Assembly: GCF_018130955.1 (NCBI RefSeq)
Contig: NZ_JAFCJM010000065.1
Coordinates: 1 to 38,810, forward strand
Origin: Bradyrhizobium liaoningense
GTDB taxonomy: Bacteria > Pseudomonadota > Alphaproteobacteria > Rhizobiales > Xanthobacteraceae
Length of the DNA stretch: 38,810 bases
Direction: 5' to 3'
Part shown: positions 13,124 through 20,928 of the stretch, in pieces
Numbering within the stretch: the stretch's first letter is position 1
Layout of the letters: every line of letters starts with the position of its first letter
Program-made: the position numbers and the translations under genes
The notes under the pieces: model-generated
Databases searched by the model: none
What the model was told of the DNA's origin: nothing
The model's input: the letters and a program-made list of their open reading frames with translations, nothing else

Positions 13124-13293
13124 ATGCAACTCAACCTGCCGCGTCATATTGTCGAAAGAACTAGGCGAAAAAGCTCGAGCGGCTGGTTTCGACCCGGACA
13201 GCGACCAGGCCGCCGGTGGTGCGGAACAAGACGGAGTTCGGCGTTTCCGTCAAGCGCCGGACTCAGCGCAACTTGCTCTCGGAGGACTTGGAT
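13124..13293 (+). pseudogene. remnant of a small gene (MQLNLPRHIVER...)
   Basis: After a GGAGGAAGCC ribosome site, ATG 13124 reads MQLNLPRHIVERTRRKSSSG, which then becomes Arg/Ser-rich. In the adjacent frame the same DNA reads LSKELGEKARAAGFDPDSDQ, which fits as the continuation of a small MxLxLPxHIVERL...ELGEKARAAGFD protein of antitoxin-like appearance. A frameshift near 13143-13160 would join them. Relic status is an inference; I cannot name the family with certainty. Confidence 0.3.
13240..13293 (+). promoter_or_regulatory. degenerate ROSE-like box upstream of rpoH
   Basis: CTTGCTCTCGGAGG followed by ACTTGGAT and ATG 13294 repeats the ROSE 3' box of the two class-A Hsp20 genes but lacks one base (TCTCGG instead of TCTCAGG). 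In Bradyrhizobium japonicum an rpoH gene is known to be under ROSE control. Here the box precedes a short ORF (13294-13434), not rpoH directly, and rpoH begins 260 bp further on. Confidence 0.55.
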
Positions 13294-13434
13294 ATGAGAC
13301 ATCTTACCGCTTGGTTTCGAGAGATCCCCCGAACTTACGATCGCTCCTGGATTGGCTCGAACGACAGTCCGTTGTTCTCTCCGCCCAGAGACGTCTCGGC
13401 ATTGCCGGCCTCGATAGCGCCAAGGCTTACGTGA
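13294..13434 (+). CDS. short ORF behind the ROSE-like box (46 aa), possibly a decayed gene
   Basis: ATG 13294 reads MRHLTAWFREIPRTYDRSWI and 26 more residues to a TGA. It has a good ribosome site inside the ROSE-like box. The sequence is not recognisable; MR-plus-aromatic recalls the class-A Hsp20 start but the rest does not. A different frame of the same DNA (to 13520) reads AKAYVKKRARRSYRR, matching the duplicated segment at 10964-11251. The reading frame has therefore probably been broken, and the product may be a leader peptide only. Confidence 0.3.
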   Translation: MRHLTAWFREIPRTYDRSWIGSNDSPLFSPPRDVSALPASIAPRLT

Positions 13435-13554
13435 AGAAGCGCGCTCGCCGGTCGTACCGAAGAGTGACATCTCTCGCGAGCAAAGTGGCCGCCAAGACGA
13501 CGGCAACCATCTCCCGATGATCCGCATGCAGCTGGGAAGAAAGGAGCGAACATC

Positions 13555-14502
13555 ATGGTGGGCATGGCAGCACTTCCCTCGGTCTCCTCGGATGGAGGGC
13601 TTTCCCGATATCTGACGGAGATTCGAAAGTTTCCGTTCTTGGAAGCGTCCGAGGAGGCCAGCTACGCCAGGCGCTGGCGAGATCATGGCGATCGCGAGGC
13701 CGCTTATCACCTGGTGACGAGTCATCTCTGGCTGGCGGCAAAGATCGCGATGAAATATCGCCGCTACGGCCTGCCGATTGCTGATCTCGTTTCGGAAGCA
13801 AATCTCGGATTGATGCAGGCCGTCAAACGCTTTGAACCTGAGAGGGGCTTTCGTCTGGCCACCTATGCGATGTGGTGGATTAGGGCGTCTGTCCAGGAAT
13901 ACATCCTGAGGTCCTGGTCACTCGTCAAGTTGGGCACCACTGCTGCCCAAAAGAAACTGTTCTTCAATCTCAGAAGGCTCAAGAACAGATTGTCCGCTCT
14001 TGAGGATGGCGATCTGCGCCCGGACCAGGTGAGTTACATCTCGGAGCAGCTAAAGGTAAGTCCGTCGGAGGTGATCGAGATGAATCGGCGACTGCGTGGC
14101 GACGCCTCTCTCAATGTCTTGATCAGCGATGAAGACACGACCCAGGAATGGCAGGACCGCTTGGCCGATCCTTCGCCCGATTCCGAAAACCTACTGGCGG
14201 ATGCTGATGACTACGAACGACGAAAGGCTGCTCTTTCGGAGGCACTCAAGGTGCTGTCGGCACGTGAACGCGCAATTCTGGAAGCGCGGATGCTCACAGA
14301 CGAGCCAAAGACACTGGATGACTTGGCGCGAGAGTACCGCGTTTCGCGCGAGCGAATTCGGCAGATTGAGCAGCGCGCTTTCGAGCGCCTGAAAGCCGCA
14401 GTACGTACCAGGCTCGACAACTCCTTTGCCGCCCGCCACCCGGGAGCGGGACCAACAGGAGGCAAAGCAAGCAGAGCGAGCCTGCTCTCAACTGGATTTT
14501 GA
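13555..14502 (+). CDS. rpoH: RNA polymerase heat-shock sigma factor RpoH (sigma-32)
   Basis: 315-aa sigma-70-family factor that directs RNA polymerase to heat-shock promoters. Region 1.2/2 starts at YLTEIRKFPFLEASEE; the core-binding and -10 region is DLVSEANLGLMQAVKRFEPE with the RLATYAMWWIRASVQEYI helix. The RpoH box, specific to this class, is QKKLFFNLR (132-140). Region 4.2 (TLDDLAREYRVSRERIRQIE) binds the -35. The C-terminal ~25 residues are a Gly/Ala/Ser tail slightly longer than usual. The start is set by AAGGAG before ATG 13555. It plausibly drives the promoters at 3173, 8446, 12015 and 12093, which makes the cluster self-regulated. Confidence 0.96.
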   Translation: MVGMAALPSVSSDGGLSRYLTEIRKFPFLEASEEASYARRWRDHGDREAAYHLVTSHLWLAAKIAMKYRRYGLPIADLVSEANLGLMQAVKRFEPERGFRLATYAMWWIRASVQEYILRSWSLVKLGTTAAQKKLFFNLRRLKNRLSALEDGDLRPDQVSYISEQLKVSPSEVIEMNRRLRGDASLNVLISDEDTTQEWQDRLADPSPDSENLLADADDYERRKAALSEALKVLSARERAILEARMLTDEPKTLDDLAREYRVSRERIRQIEQRAFERLKAAVRTRLDNSFAARHPGAGPTGGKASRASLLSTGF

Positions 14503-14657
14503 TGTGCACCCGACATCCATTGGAGGCTGACTCGGGTTACCGCGAAGGCGCCAAAGTGGTCTCGGCAGTGCTATTCCCGATCGCCTGCAATTGACAGCCG
14601 AACTGAACAGTCACTCTCGCCGTTGTGCCGGCTTCGGGCATCGCCAAGTCGTCTACC

Positions 14658-14885
14658 ATGCCGACCTTCTATCATCATCATTTGCACGTAGCGAGCGAGG
14701 AAGAACGAAGTTACCTGGAGTCCTTGATTCGGGAGGATTACGAGCGATGCCATCCTGGCGAGACACTGGAGGATCTCAAGCGGCGGGCGTCGTTTTCGAA
14801 GGAGGACAGAGGACTGCTGCGGGACTGGATGGCCGTGGCGGCGGCCCGCGCCGCGACTGATCAGGCCAAGGCACGCCACGACTAA
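14658..14885 (+). CDS. small helical hypothetical protein (75 aa)
   Basis: MPTFYHHHLHVASEEERSYL is followed by ESLIREDYERCHPGETLEDL, a KRRASFSKEDRGLLRDWM helix and an Ala-rich end. The acidic and helical pattern looks genuine. The ATG at 14658 lacks a clear ribosome site; a GTG at 14625 in the same frame is the alternative start. Function unknown. The His-rich start (HHHLH) is notable but too short to call metal binding. Confidence 0.55.
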   Translation: MPTFYHHHLHVASEEERSYLESLIREDYERCHPGETLEDLKRRASFSKEDRGLLRDWMAVAAARAATDQAKARHD

Positions 14886-14977
14886 AGCCATTTGCTTGCA
14901 TTGCGCTACTAAGCTTTTGTCTGGATCACCCTCGCCGGACAGCGTAACGCGGATTATCCGTTAGTCTTGATCTGTCC

Positions 14978-15208
14978 CTAGTGTGTTGCTGGGTCCGCCT
15001 CGAGCGCTTGCTTCCCCTTTGCGGCCCACAGGCTGCGCGCCTGTTCACCCTGGTCGCTTTGGAGCTTGTCAGCCATCCAGAGCAGCGCGCCGTAGATCAT
15101 GGCGCGGTCGTCGCCGGTCAGGTCCACGACGCCAGCTTTCACGACGAGGCCGCCGAGTTCGATGAGATGTCGCGTGCGCTTGCGGCGCTCGACTTGCCAC
15201 GAGCGCAT
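14978..15208 (-). CDS. traD: conjugal transfer protein TraD-like (76 aa)
   Basis: Small accessory protein of Ti/IncQ-type DNA transfer. The family is recognised by RKRTRHLIELGGLVVKAGVV, followed by DLTGDDRAMIYGALLWMADK; Ti-plasmid TraD is of similar size. The longer open frame is cut at ATG 15208 because the upstream gene stops one base earlier (TGA C ATG), typical of translational coupling. It is transcribed with the TraC-like gene, away from oriT and traA. The exact role in the relaxosome is not settled for the family. Together with TraA it marks mobilisation functions, not the mating channel. Confidence 0.8.
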   Translation of the reverse strand: MRSWQVERRKRTRHLIELGGLVVKAGVVDLTGDDRAMIYGALLWMADKLQSDQGEQARSLWAAKGKQALEADPATH

Positions 15209-15209
15209 G

Positions 15210-15536
15210 TCATGCCGCGCCTTTGCGGCTTGATACCGGTTGCGAGCCGCCCGGTTGCGTAGGAGGGCCGTCCGTATTCCGGTCAGTTGTTGGCGCATTT
15301 CGCCGCGCCCGACCTTGAAAGAACGCAACCCCGCGCTTGGCCCATGCCTCCCTCTTTCCGGTCTCTTTCGTCTCGGCCAGTACGATCAGCGCGCCCGCCA
15401 ATTCGTCAGCGGTGAGTGTGTCTGCCCCGGTAGCGATCACAAGTTCGCCGAGCTGCTGCACCTTACGGCTCTTGAGATCGCGCGCCTTGTCCCCAAGTGC
15501 CTTCAGTTCGGCGTCAAAGTCGCGTGGTTTGCGCAT
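15210..15536 (-). CDS. traC: conjugal transfer protein TraC-like (108 aa)
   Basis: Small auxiliary mobilisation protein. MRKPRDFDAELKALGDKARD, the LKSRKVQQLGELVIATGADT segment and an EAWAKRGVAFFQ helix match the TraC/TraD-type proteins found next to traA relaxases. The C-terminus is polar and disordered-looking (PPTQPGGSQPV). The ATG at 15536 has GGAG 6 bases upstream. The open frame continues to 16481 in the opposite direction of traA, but that part is antisense shadow. It is divergent from traA with the predicted oriT between them, as in Ti plasmids, where the product is thought to help the relaxase at oriT. Confidence 0.75.
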   Translation of the reverse strand: MRKPRDFDAELKALGDKARDLKSRKVQQLGELVIATGADTLTADELAGALIVLAETKETGKREAWAKRGVAFFQGRARRNAPTTDRNTDGPPTQPGGSQPVSSRKGAA

Positions 15537-15620
15537 CGTCGTCTCCGTCAGTGTTGATGGAGAAATGATAATCGAGCACCCGGCATAATGCTGTAAGGTC
15601 GCCGGGACGGTTTGAGACGG

Positions 15621-15680
15621 CGTAATCCCTCCCGAGATTTTTTCGAGGGAGGGCGCGCTTATACGTCGTTCCGACGTGCG
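15621..15680. other. oriT: predicted origin of transfer (oriT), IncQ/Ti type
   Basis: In the divergent traC-traA gap, an inverted repeat CCCTCCC (15627-15633) / GGGAGGG (15647-15653) directly abuts GGGCGCGCTTAT. Read on the minus strand this is ATAAGCGCGCCC, which resembles the nick region of IncQ RSF1010 (TAAGTGCGCCC from memory). A second inverted repeat, ACGTCG-TTC-CGACGT, lies at 15663-15677. Position and structure fit an oriT processed by the adjacent MobA/TraA-type relaxase. The nick site is predicted, not shown. Confidence 0.65.
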
Positions 15681-15707
15681 CTTGGCCGTGTCAATGATCC
15701 GGTCGCG

Positions 15708-18700
15708 ATGGCGATCTATCATCTTCACGTCAAGGTCATTGGCCGCAAGGCCGGGAGTAGCGCGGTAGCATCCGCCGCCTACCGCTCGGGCTCGCGGCTG
15801 CGCGACGAGCGGCTTGATCGCGGCCATGATTTTTCCAAAAAGCGCGGCGTCGTGCATTCCGAGGTGATGCTGCCGGAGAACGCACCGGAGGCGTGGCGCG
15901 ACCGCGAACGGCTTTGGAACGATGTTGAAGCCTTCGAGATCCGCAAGGACGCGCAGCTTGCCCGCGAGGTGGAATTCGCGCTTCCCCGCGAGATGACCCA
16001 GGCTCAGGGGATCGAGCTGGCCCGCGACTTCATGCAGGCTGAGTTTGTGGACCGGGGCATGATCGCCGATCTCAATGTGCATTGGGACATGGCCGAGGAC
16101 GGCATGCCCAAACCTCATGCCCATGTCATGCTGACCATGCGCGCGGTAGACGAGAACGGTTTTGGCCAGAAGGTGCGGGACTGGAACCGCACGGAGATGG
16201 TCGAGCGCTGGCGCGAATGCTGGGCGGAGATCGCCAATGAACGCTTGGCCGAACTCGACATCGACGCGCGCATCGACCATCGGAGTCTCGAAGCGCAGGG
16301 CATCGCACTGGAGCCGCAAAGCCAGATCGGAGCGCCCGCCAGACGTATTGAGGATCGGGGCATCGAGGGTGAAAGCAACGAGGCCGATCGCGCCGAGATG
16401 CACCGGGAAATCGCGCGTGGCAATGGCGCGCGGATCATCGCCAATCCTTCCCTTGGGCTGGACGCGATCACGCATCAGCAATCAACCTTCACGCGCCGCG
16501 ACATGGCGAAGTTCACGCATCGGCACAGCGACGGGATCGACCAGTTCAACAAGGTAATGGGCGCGATGCGTAGCGCACCCGATCTGGTCGAACTCGGCAG
16601 GGACGCTCGCGGCGAAAATCGGTTTACCACCCGCGCCATGATCGAGGCCGAACAGCGCCTGCACCGCGCCGCCGAACTGATGGCCGAGCGCGAGCGCCAT
16701 CAGGTGCGTGGGGCGGACCGCGAAGCCGCTTTTGCGAGCGCCGAACAGCGCGGCCTTGTCCTGTCGGGCGAGCAGGCCGACGCGCTAGCGCATATAATGG
16801 ATGGGCGCGATCTTGGGATCGTGGTGGGCCATGCCGGAACGGGCAAGAGCGCGATGCTGGGCGTGGCGCGGGAGGTCTGGGAAGCGGCGGGCTACGAGGT
16901 CCGGGGCGCAGCACTTTCCGGCATCGCGGCGGAAAACCTCGAAAGCGGATCGGGCATCGCGTCGCGCACTATCGCCAGCATGGAGCATGGCTGGCAACAG
17001 GGCCGCGACCTGCTCACCGCGCACGATGTTCTGGTGATCGACGAGGCGGGTATGATCGGCACGCGCCAGCTTGAACAGGTGCTGTCCCATGCTGCCGAAG
17101 CCGGAGCCAAGGTGGTGCTGGTCGGCGATATCAAGCAGTTGCAAGCAATTGAAGCAGGCGCGGCTTTCCGGTCGGTCCACGGGCGTCATGGCGGCGCGGA
17201 AATCGGCGAGGTGCGCCGCCAGCGGGAGGACTGGCAGCGGAACGCCACGCGCGATCTGGCCGCCGGCAGGACCGGCGATGCGCTTGAAGCCTACCGCTCC
17301 CATGGGATGGTGCACGAGGCCCAGACACGCGAGCAAGCGCGCGGCGATCTGATCGACCGCTGGGACCGCGACCGGCTGGCATCACCGGATCGCAGCCGGA
17401 TTATCCTAACTCATACAAACGACGAGGTTCGCGCGCTGAACGAGGCAGCGCGCGAACGGATGCGGGCTGCGGGTGATTGGGGCGGTGAGGTGCGTGTGAC
17501 GGTCGAGCGCGGCGCGCGAAATTTCGCCACGGGGGATCGCGTCATGTTCCTGCAAAATGAGCGCGGCCTTGGTGTGAAGAACGGCACACTCGGGACTATC
17601 GAGCAGGTCAGCAGCCAGAGCATGGCCGTGCGCACCGACGACGGTCGATCCGTGCAGTTCGACTTCAAGGACTACAACAAGATCGACCACGGCTTTGCCG
17701 CGACCATCCACAAGGCTCAGGGCATGACGGTAGACCGCACCCATTTGCTGGCAACGCCCGGGATGGATGCCCATGGCAGCTATGTCGCCCTGTCGCGGCA
17801 CCGCGACGGGTTGGACCTGCATTATGGCCGCGACGATTTTGTCAATTCGGACCGGCTCACCCGTACCCTATCGCGCGACCGGGCCAAGGACATGGCCTCG
17901 GATTACGAGCAGCGCGATCCGGTGCAGAGCTATGCCGAGCGGCGCGGGATCACCTTCCGCGAGCGCGTGGCCGAGATCGTGCGCAAGGTCGTGCCCGAGA
18001 AGGTACGCAACATGTTCGACGGCCTTCGCTCTCCTTCAGATTTGCCCGGCCCGGATGGCGGACGGAGGCCGGAGCGGGAAACGCCGGAAAGGGAAAGAAG
18101 CGGTGTGGGAGCCCTGCGGCGCGAAACCGAAGCGCCCGAAAGGAGGGTCGCGGACGAACCGGAAAAGGAACTGCGTCGCGTGCGTACCCGCGCGCTCGTG
18201 CGCCATGCCCGCGCCGTGGATGCGATCTTCGAGGCACAGGAGATGGGCGGGGAGGCAAGTCCCGAGCAGGTGAAAGAGCTACAAATGGCCCGCCGTGACT
18301 TCGAGGAGGTGCGGCCCTATGGCTCGCACGATGCCGAAACCGCCTACAAGAAGAATCCGGAACTTGTCCGCGAGGCCGCTGGCGGCCGAGTCAACCGTGT
18401 TATCCGCGCGCTCCAGCCTGAGACCGAACTGCGCATTGATCCGGGCCGCCGCGCCGACCGCTTCGTGGAGCGCTGGCAGGAGCTCGACCAAGCCGGCCTG
18501 CGTCAGTATCGGGCGGGCGACATCTCCGGCTACAAGTCAACGCGCTCGGCGATGGGGGACATGGCGAGAAGCCTCGAACGCGATCCGCAACTGGAGTCCA
18601 TCCTCGCCAATCGCAAGCGGGAGCTCGGCATCTCCTTTGCATCAGGCCGCCGGCTTGGCCTTGAACTCGCCTTCACCCACGGCATCGACCTCGGTAGAGG

Positions 18701-18719
18701 CAGGGGAATCGAAATTTGA
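15708..18719 (+). CDS. traA: Ti-type conjugative relaxase/helicase TraA (1003 aa)
   Basis: Bifunctional enzyme that nicks oriT and unwinds the transferred strand. Residues 1-200 are a MobA/MobL-type relaxase: MAIYHLHVKVIGRKAGSSAV with the active-site tyrosine region, and the metal-binding KPHAHVMLTMR near residue 135. The middle is a RecD/TraA-like helicase with Walker A GHAGTGKS (~374), Walker B LVIDEAGM (~442) and the late motif HKAQGMT (~668) plus SYVALSRHRDGLDLHYGR. The C-terminal 250 residues are charged and coiled. Length is near the ~1100 aa of Ti TraA, so it appears intact. The start is ATG 15708, giving the canonical MAIYHLHVK; the frame from 15612 crosses oriT. Confidence 0.95.
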   Translation: MAIYHLHVKVIGRKAGSSAVASAAYRSGSRLRDERLDRGHDFSKKRGVVHSEVMLPENAPEAWRDRERLWNDVEAFEIRKDAQLAREVEFALPREMTQAQGIELARDFMQAEFVDRGMIADLNVHWDMAEDGMPKPHAHVMLTMRAVDENGFGQKVRDWNRTEMVERWRECWAEIANERLAELDIDARIDHRSLEAQGIALEPQSQIGAPARRIEDRGIEGESNEADRAEMHREIARGNGARIIANPSLGLDAITHQQSTFTRRDMAKFTHRHSDGIDQFNKVMGAMRSAPDLVELGRDARGENRFTTRAMIEAEQRLHRAAELMAERERHQVRGADREAAFASAEQRGLVLSGEQADALAHIMDGRDLGIVVGHAGTGKSAMLGVAREVWEAAGYEVRGAALSGIAAENLESGSGIASRTIASMEHGWQQGRDLLTAHDVLVIDEAGMIGTRQLEQVLSHAAEAGAKVVLVGDIKQLQAIEAGAAFRSVHGRHGGAEIGEVRRQREDWQRNATRDLAAGRTGDALEAYRSHGMVHEAQTREQARGDLIDRWDRDRLASPDRSRIILTHTNDEVRALNEAARERMRAAGDWGGEVRVTVERGARNFATGDRVMFLQNERGLGVKNGTLGTIEQVSSQSMAVRTDDGRSVQFDFKDYNKIDHGFAATIHKAQGMTVDRTHLLATPGMDAHGSYVALSRHRDGLDLHYGRDDFVNSDRLTRTLSRDRAKDMASDYEQRDPVQSYAERRGITFRERVAEIVRKVVPEKVRNMFDGLRSPSDLPGPDGGRRPERETPERERSGVGALRRETEAPERRVADEPEKELRRVRTRALVRHARAVDAIFEAQEMGGEASPEQVKELQMARRDFEEVRPYGSHDAETAYKKNPELVREAAGGRVNRVIRALQPETELRIDPGRRADRFVERWQELDQAGLRQYRAGDISGYKSTRSAMGDMARSLERDPQLESILANRKRELGISFASGRRLGLELAFTHGIDLGRGRGIEI

Positions 18720-18847
18720 TTCATCCTTTTTTCCGCCGTCTGAACGCCAGAGTACGGCGATGTGTAAAATGCGTTTGCGCGCCTGCAACTGCTGTCCTGT
18801 TTGGTCTCAAAAGCCGTCAGAAACAGCCAGCAGGAGGCAGCGCGGCC

Positions 18848-19054
18848 ATGCGCCAACCAGATCGTATCGTCCGTTTGAAAACCGTTCTTGCCCGGACCGG
18901 GCTGTCCCGGTCCACCATCTACCGTAAGATCGCCGAGGGCACGTTCCCGGCTCAGCTCAAAATCAGCACCAACGGGACCGGCTGGCATGAATCGGACATC
19001 AACCGCTGGATCGCAGATCCCGTCTCTTGGCGTCCGAAAACGCGAGTTCGATGA
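18848..19054 (+). CDS. AlpA-family excision/integrase regulator (68 aa)
   Basis: Small winged-helix DNA-binding protein of the AlpA/MerR-like class: MRQPDRIVRLKTVLARTGLS, then RSTIYRKIAEGTFPAQLKIS and GWHESDINRWIADP. These proteins act as excisionases or activate integrase genes in prophages and islands. The start is chosen at ATG 18848 because of AGGAGG upstream; an open frame from 18716 has no such site. It lies between traA and a convergent integrase gene (32-bp gap), where a directionality factor is expected. Confidence 0.88.
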   Translation: MRQPDRIVRLKTVLARTGLSRSTIYRKIAEGTFPAQLKISTNGTGWHESDINRWIADPVSWRPKTRVR

Positions 19055-19086
19055 GATCCAGTGAGCCTCGGACCGACACCGCGGAT

Positions 19087-20445
19087 TCAAGCTGCGAGGC
19101 GGTGCTCTTGCTCGGCATCTGCGAAGGGGTCGCCCACGGCCTTGCGCAGGAAACGAGCAAGCGCCGCCTTCCGAGAGTCGCGGTCAATGGCGTAGGCGGT
19201 CTGCCTGAATTCGACCCCGTCGAGCAGGCCCTGAATGTAACCGGAGATCGTGTCCGCCGCCATGATCAGCGCGGTATCAAGCGTATGAATGTACTTGCTC
19301 GTAACCGATCCCTTCGCATGACCGACAAGGGCCGCGATCGTGACCTCCGTGAACCCGAGATCGTTCGCGATGCTGGCGAAGCTGTGCCTCAAGACATGCG
19401 GCGTGATATCGGCAAGTGACGTATTGCGGAAGATTTTCTCCCAATGATTTGGGAAACTGCCGAACGCATTATCGTCGCCCTGTCCTGGGAAGACATAAGT
19501 GCCGGCTTTAACCGTCCATTGGCTCTCTAGATATTCAATTACAGGCAAGCCGATAGCCCGAGTCGAGGCGCCCTCCTTACTATCGACCAGACGCAGACAG
19601 CTCGCCTCCATATCGGTCTCAATCCACCGTAGCTTGATCATTTCCGAACGGCGGCATCCGGTGAGAGCAATTTGGCGGATGATATCGGTCGTCATTTGGT
19701 ATCTCTCGTCCTCAGCCGCTTTACGCAGGATTCCTCCGAGTGTGCGATACTCAGCTTCGGTCAAGCGGCGGTCGCGAACCCTGTCCTTCGGTTTGCGAAT
19801 CCCATGCGCGGGGTTTGTCTCGATGATGCCGGCCTCCACGGCATAGGTAAGGATGCCTCCGAGCAAGCCGACGGTCCGCGTGGCGGTGCCGGCGCCTCCC
19901 CGCACAATGGCTTTGCCTCGCAGCTTCTTGGTCTTGACGCTGACGCGCGTCCTGCCGGCCATGATATCCTTCAAGACCTTGTTGACGTCGGCCTTGACGA
20001 GATCCTTTACGCGCCGCGTACCGATGAGCGGCAGTATATGACGGTGTATGCGGCCAGTATCGGCGACGATTGTCGTCGACTTCTTCGGGCGCCCGCCCTT
20101 TCCGAGTATGAGGCCCGCCTTCAAGTCGTTGAGATAGAGTTCGCACAGCTCCTTGACGGTGATCGCCTTGTGATCGAGCTGGCGTTCCTCGGCGGGATTG
20201 TCGCCCTGCGCAACCCGGCCCAGCTGAACCCTCGCCTCTTTCCTCGCAAGCTCTGGCGTCCAGACGCCATGCTGCCCGATCGTGTAGCGGCGCGAACGAC
20301 CGGCAGATCGATATTGAATGAGATAACTACGCTTGCCTGACGTGAATACGCGCAGACCGAATCCAGGCAGCTCATCATCCCAGATGACGTAGTCTTTGTC
20401 CTGCGCTTCCGCGGCGTCAACGGTGCGCTTAGTGAGCTTGGCCAT
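19087..20445 (-). CDS. int: tyrosine recombinase / island integrase (452 aa)
   Basis: Site-specific recombinase of the P4-like class with an N-terminal DUF4102-type arm domain (MAKLTKRTVDAAEAQDKDYV, WDDELPGFGLRVF). The catalytic residues are present in order: Arg near 265 in TGCRRSE, Lys in DSKEGAS, His350 and Arg353 in HVLRHSF, His376 in VGHAKGS and Tyr385 in TSKYIH. Full length and intact. The ATG at 20445 has a GGAG upstream. Its 5' end faces the tRNA 3'-half at 20626-20670, the presumed attachment site. It should integrate and excise the element carrying traA and, probably, the heat-shock cargo. Confidence 0.95.
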   Translation of the reverse strand: MAKLTKRTVDAAEAQDKDYVIWDDELPGFGLRVFTSGKRSYLIQYRSAGRSRRYTIGQHGVWTPELARKEARVQLGRVAQGDNPAEERQLDHKAITVKELCELYLNDLKAGLILGKGGRPKKSTTIVADTGRIHRHILPLIGTRRVKDLVKADVNKVLKDIMAGRTRVSVKTKKLRGKAIVRGGAGTATRTVGLLGGILTYAVEAGIIETNPAHGIRKPKDRVRDRRLTEAEYRTLGGILRKAAEDERYQMTTDIIRQIALTGCRRSEMIKLRWIETDMEASCLRLVDSKEGASTRAIGLPVIEYLESQWTVKAGTYVFPGQGDDNAFGSFPNHWEKIFRNTSLADITPHVLRHSFASIANDLGFTEVTIAALVGHAKGSVTSKYIHTLDTALIMAADTISGYIQGLLDGVEFRQTAYAIDRDSRKAALARFLRKAVGDPFADAEQEHRLAA

Positions 20446-20625
20446 CGAATTTCTCCGACTTTAAGCCCGTCTCCCGCGTAAGCACCGCGTAAGCAGTTGG
20501 AAGGAAATTGGGGCGCGCGGCAGGATAGGCGCTGCAGTCGCCAATTCCAGTTTCCATAACAATTCGAGTAGCATAGCGAAGCATTACTTGTCCTATCGCA
20601 ATTTTGCGTAGGGCAGCCTAAATTG

Positions 20626-20670
20626 CTCCGAAGGCAAAGGTCACACGTTCGAATCGTGTCGGGTGCGCCA
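20626..20670 (+). other. tRNA 3' half (anticodon CCG, probably tRNA-Arg) as island attachment site
   Basis: In order: anticodon loop CTCCGAA, 3' anticodon stem GGCAA, variable AGGTC, T arm ACACG-TTCGAAT-CGTGT, acceptor strand CGGGTGC, discriminator G, and CCA. The 5' anticodon stem expected (TTGCC) is absent (AATTG), and no D arm or 5' acceptor strand precedes it, so the gene is a half. The break at the anticodon loop is a typical crossover point for integrases that use tRNA genes. The intact tRNA should lie at the other island end, outside the window. Confidence 0.8.
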
Positions 20671-20761
20671 CTTCGGTACAAAACTGGGCACTCCAAAACC
20701 TGCCGTTTTTCCGCTCGACGCGGCAACGAGCGTGCGCAACAGCACGCTTTTCGAACCCATG
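20669..20761 (+). repeat. 93-bp imperfect direct repeat, copy 1
   Basis: Begins CACTTCGGTAC directly at the tRNA CCA end and finishes TCGAACCCATG. Copy 2 is at 23658-23750, the same length with no gaps and 17 mismatches by eye (about 82% identity). It contains a hairpin GCGTGC-gcaaca-GCACGC. Confidence 0.8.
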
Positions 20762-20928
20762 ATCCGAACTTCTTTCGCGTCAGACCTCCGAAACGGGCGC
20801 AAACGCTAAGGCGCGGCAAATATCAGAAAATTTCAGAATGCCTTGGCGGCAATTTCAGGACCTTACCGCCCCGCAATGGCAGGAATGGCCAGGGTAGATG
20901 TGGGGAGTCGTACCGGAGGGAGACTGCA

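Noticed and set aside
15537..16481. Extension of the traC frame into the traA region
   Set aside because: The extra 300 codons are antisense to the relaxase domain; the ribosome site and family length put the start at 15536.
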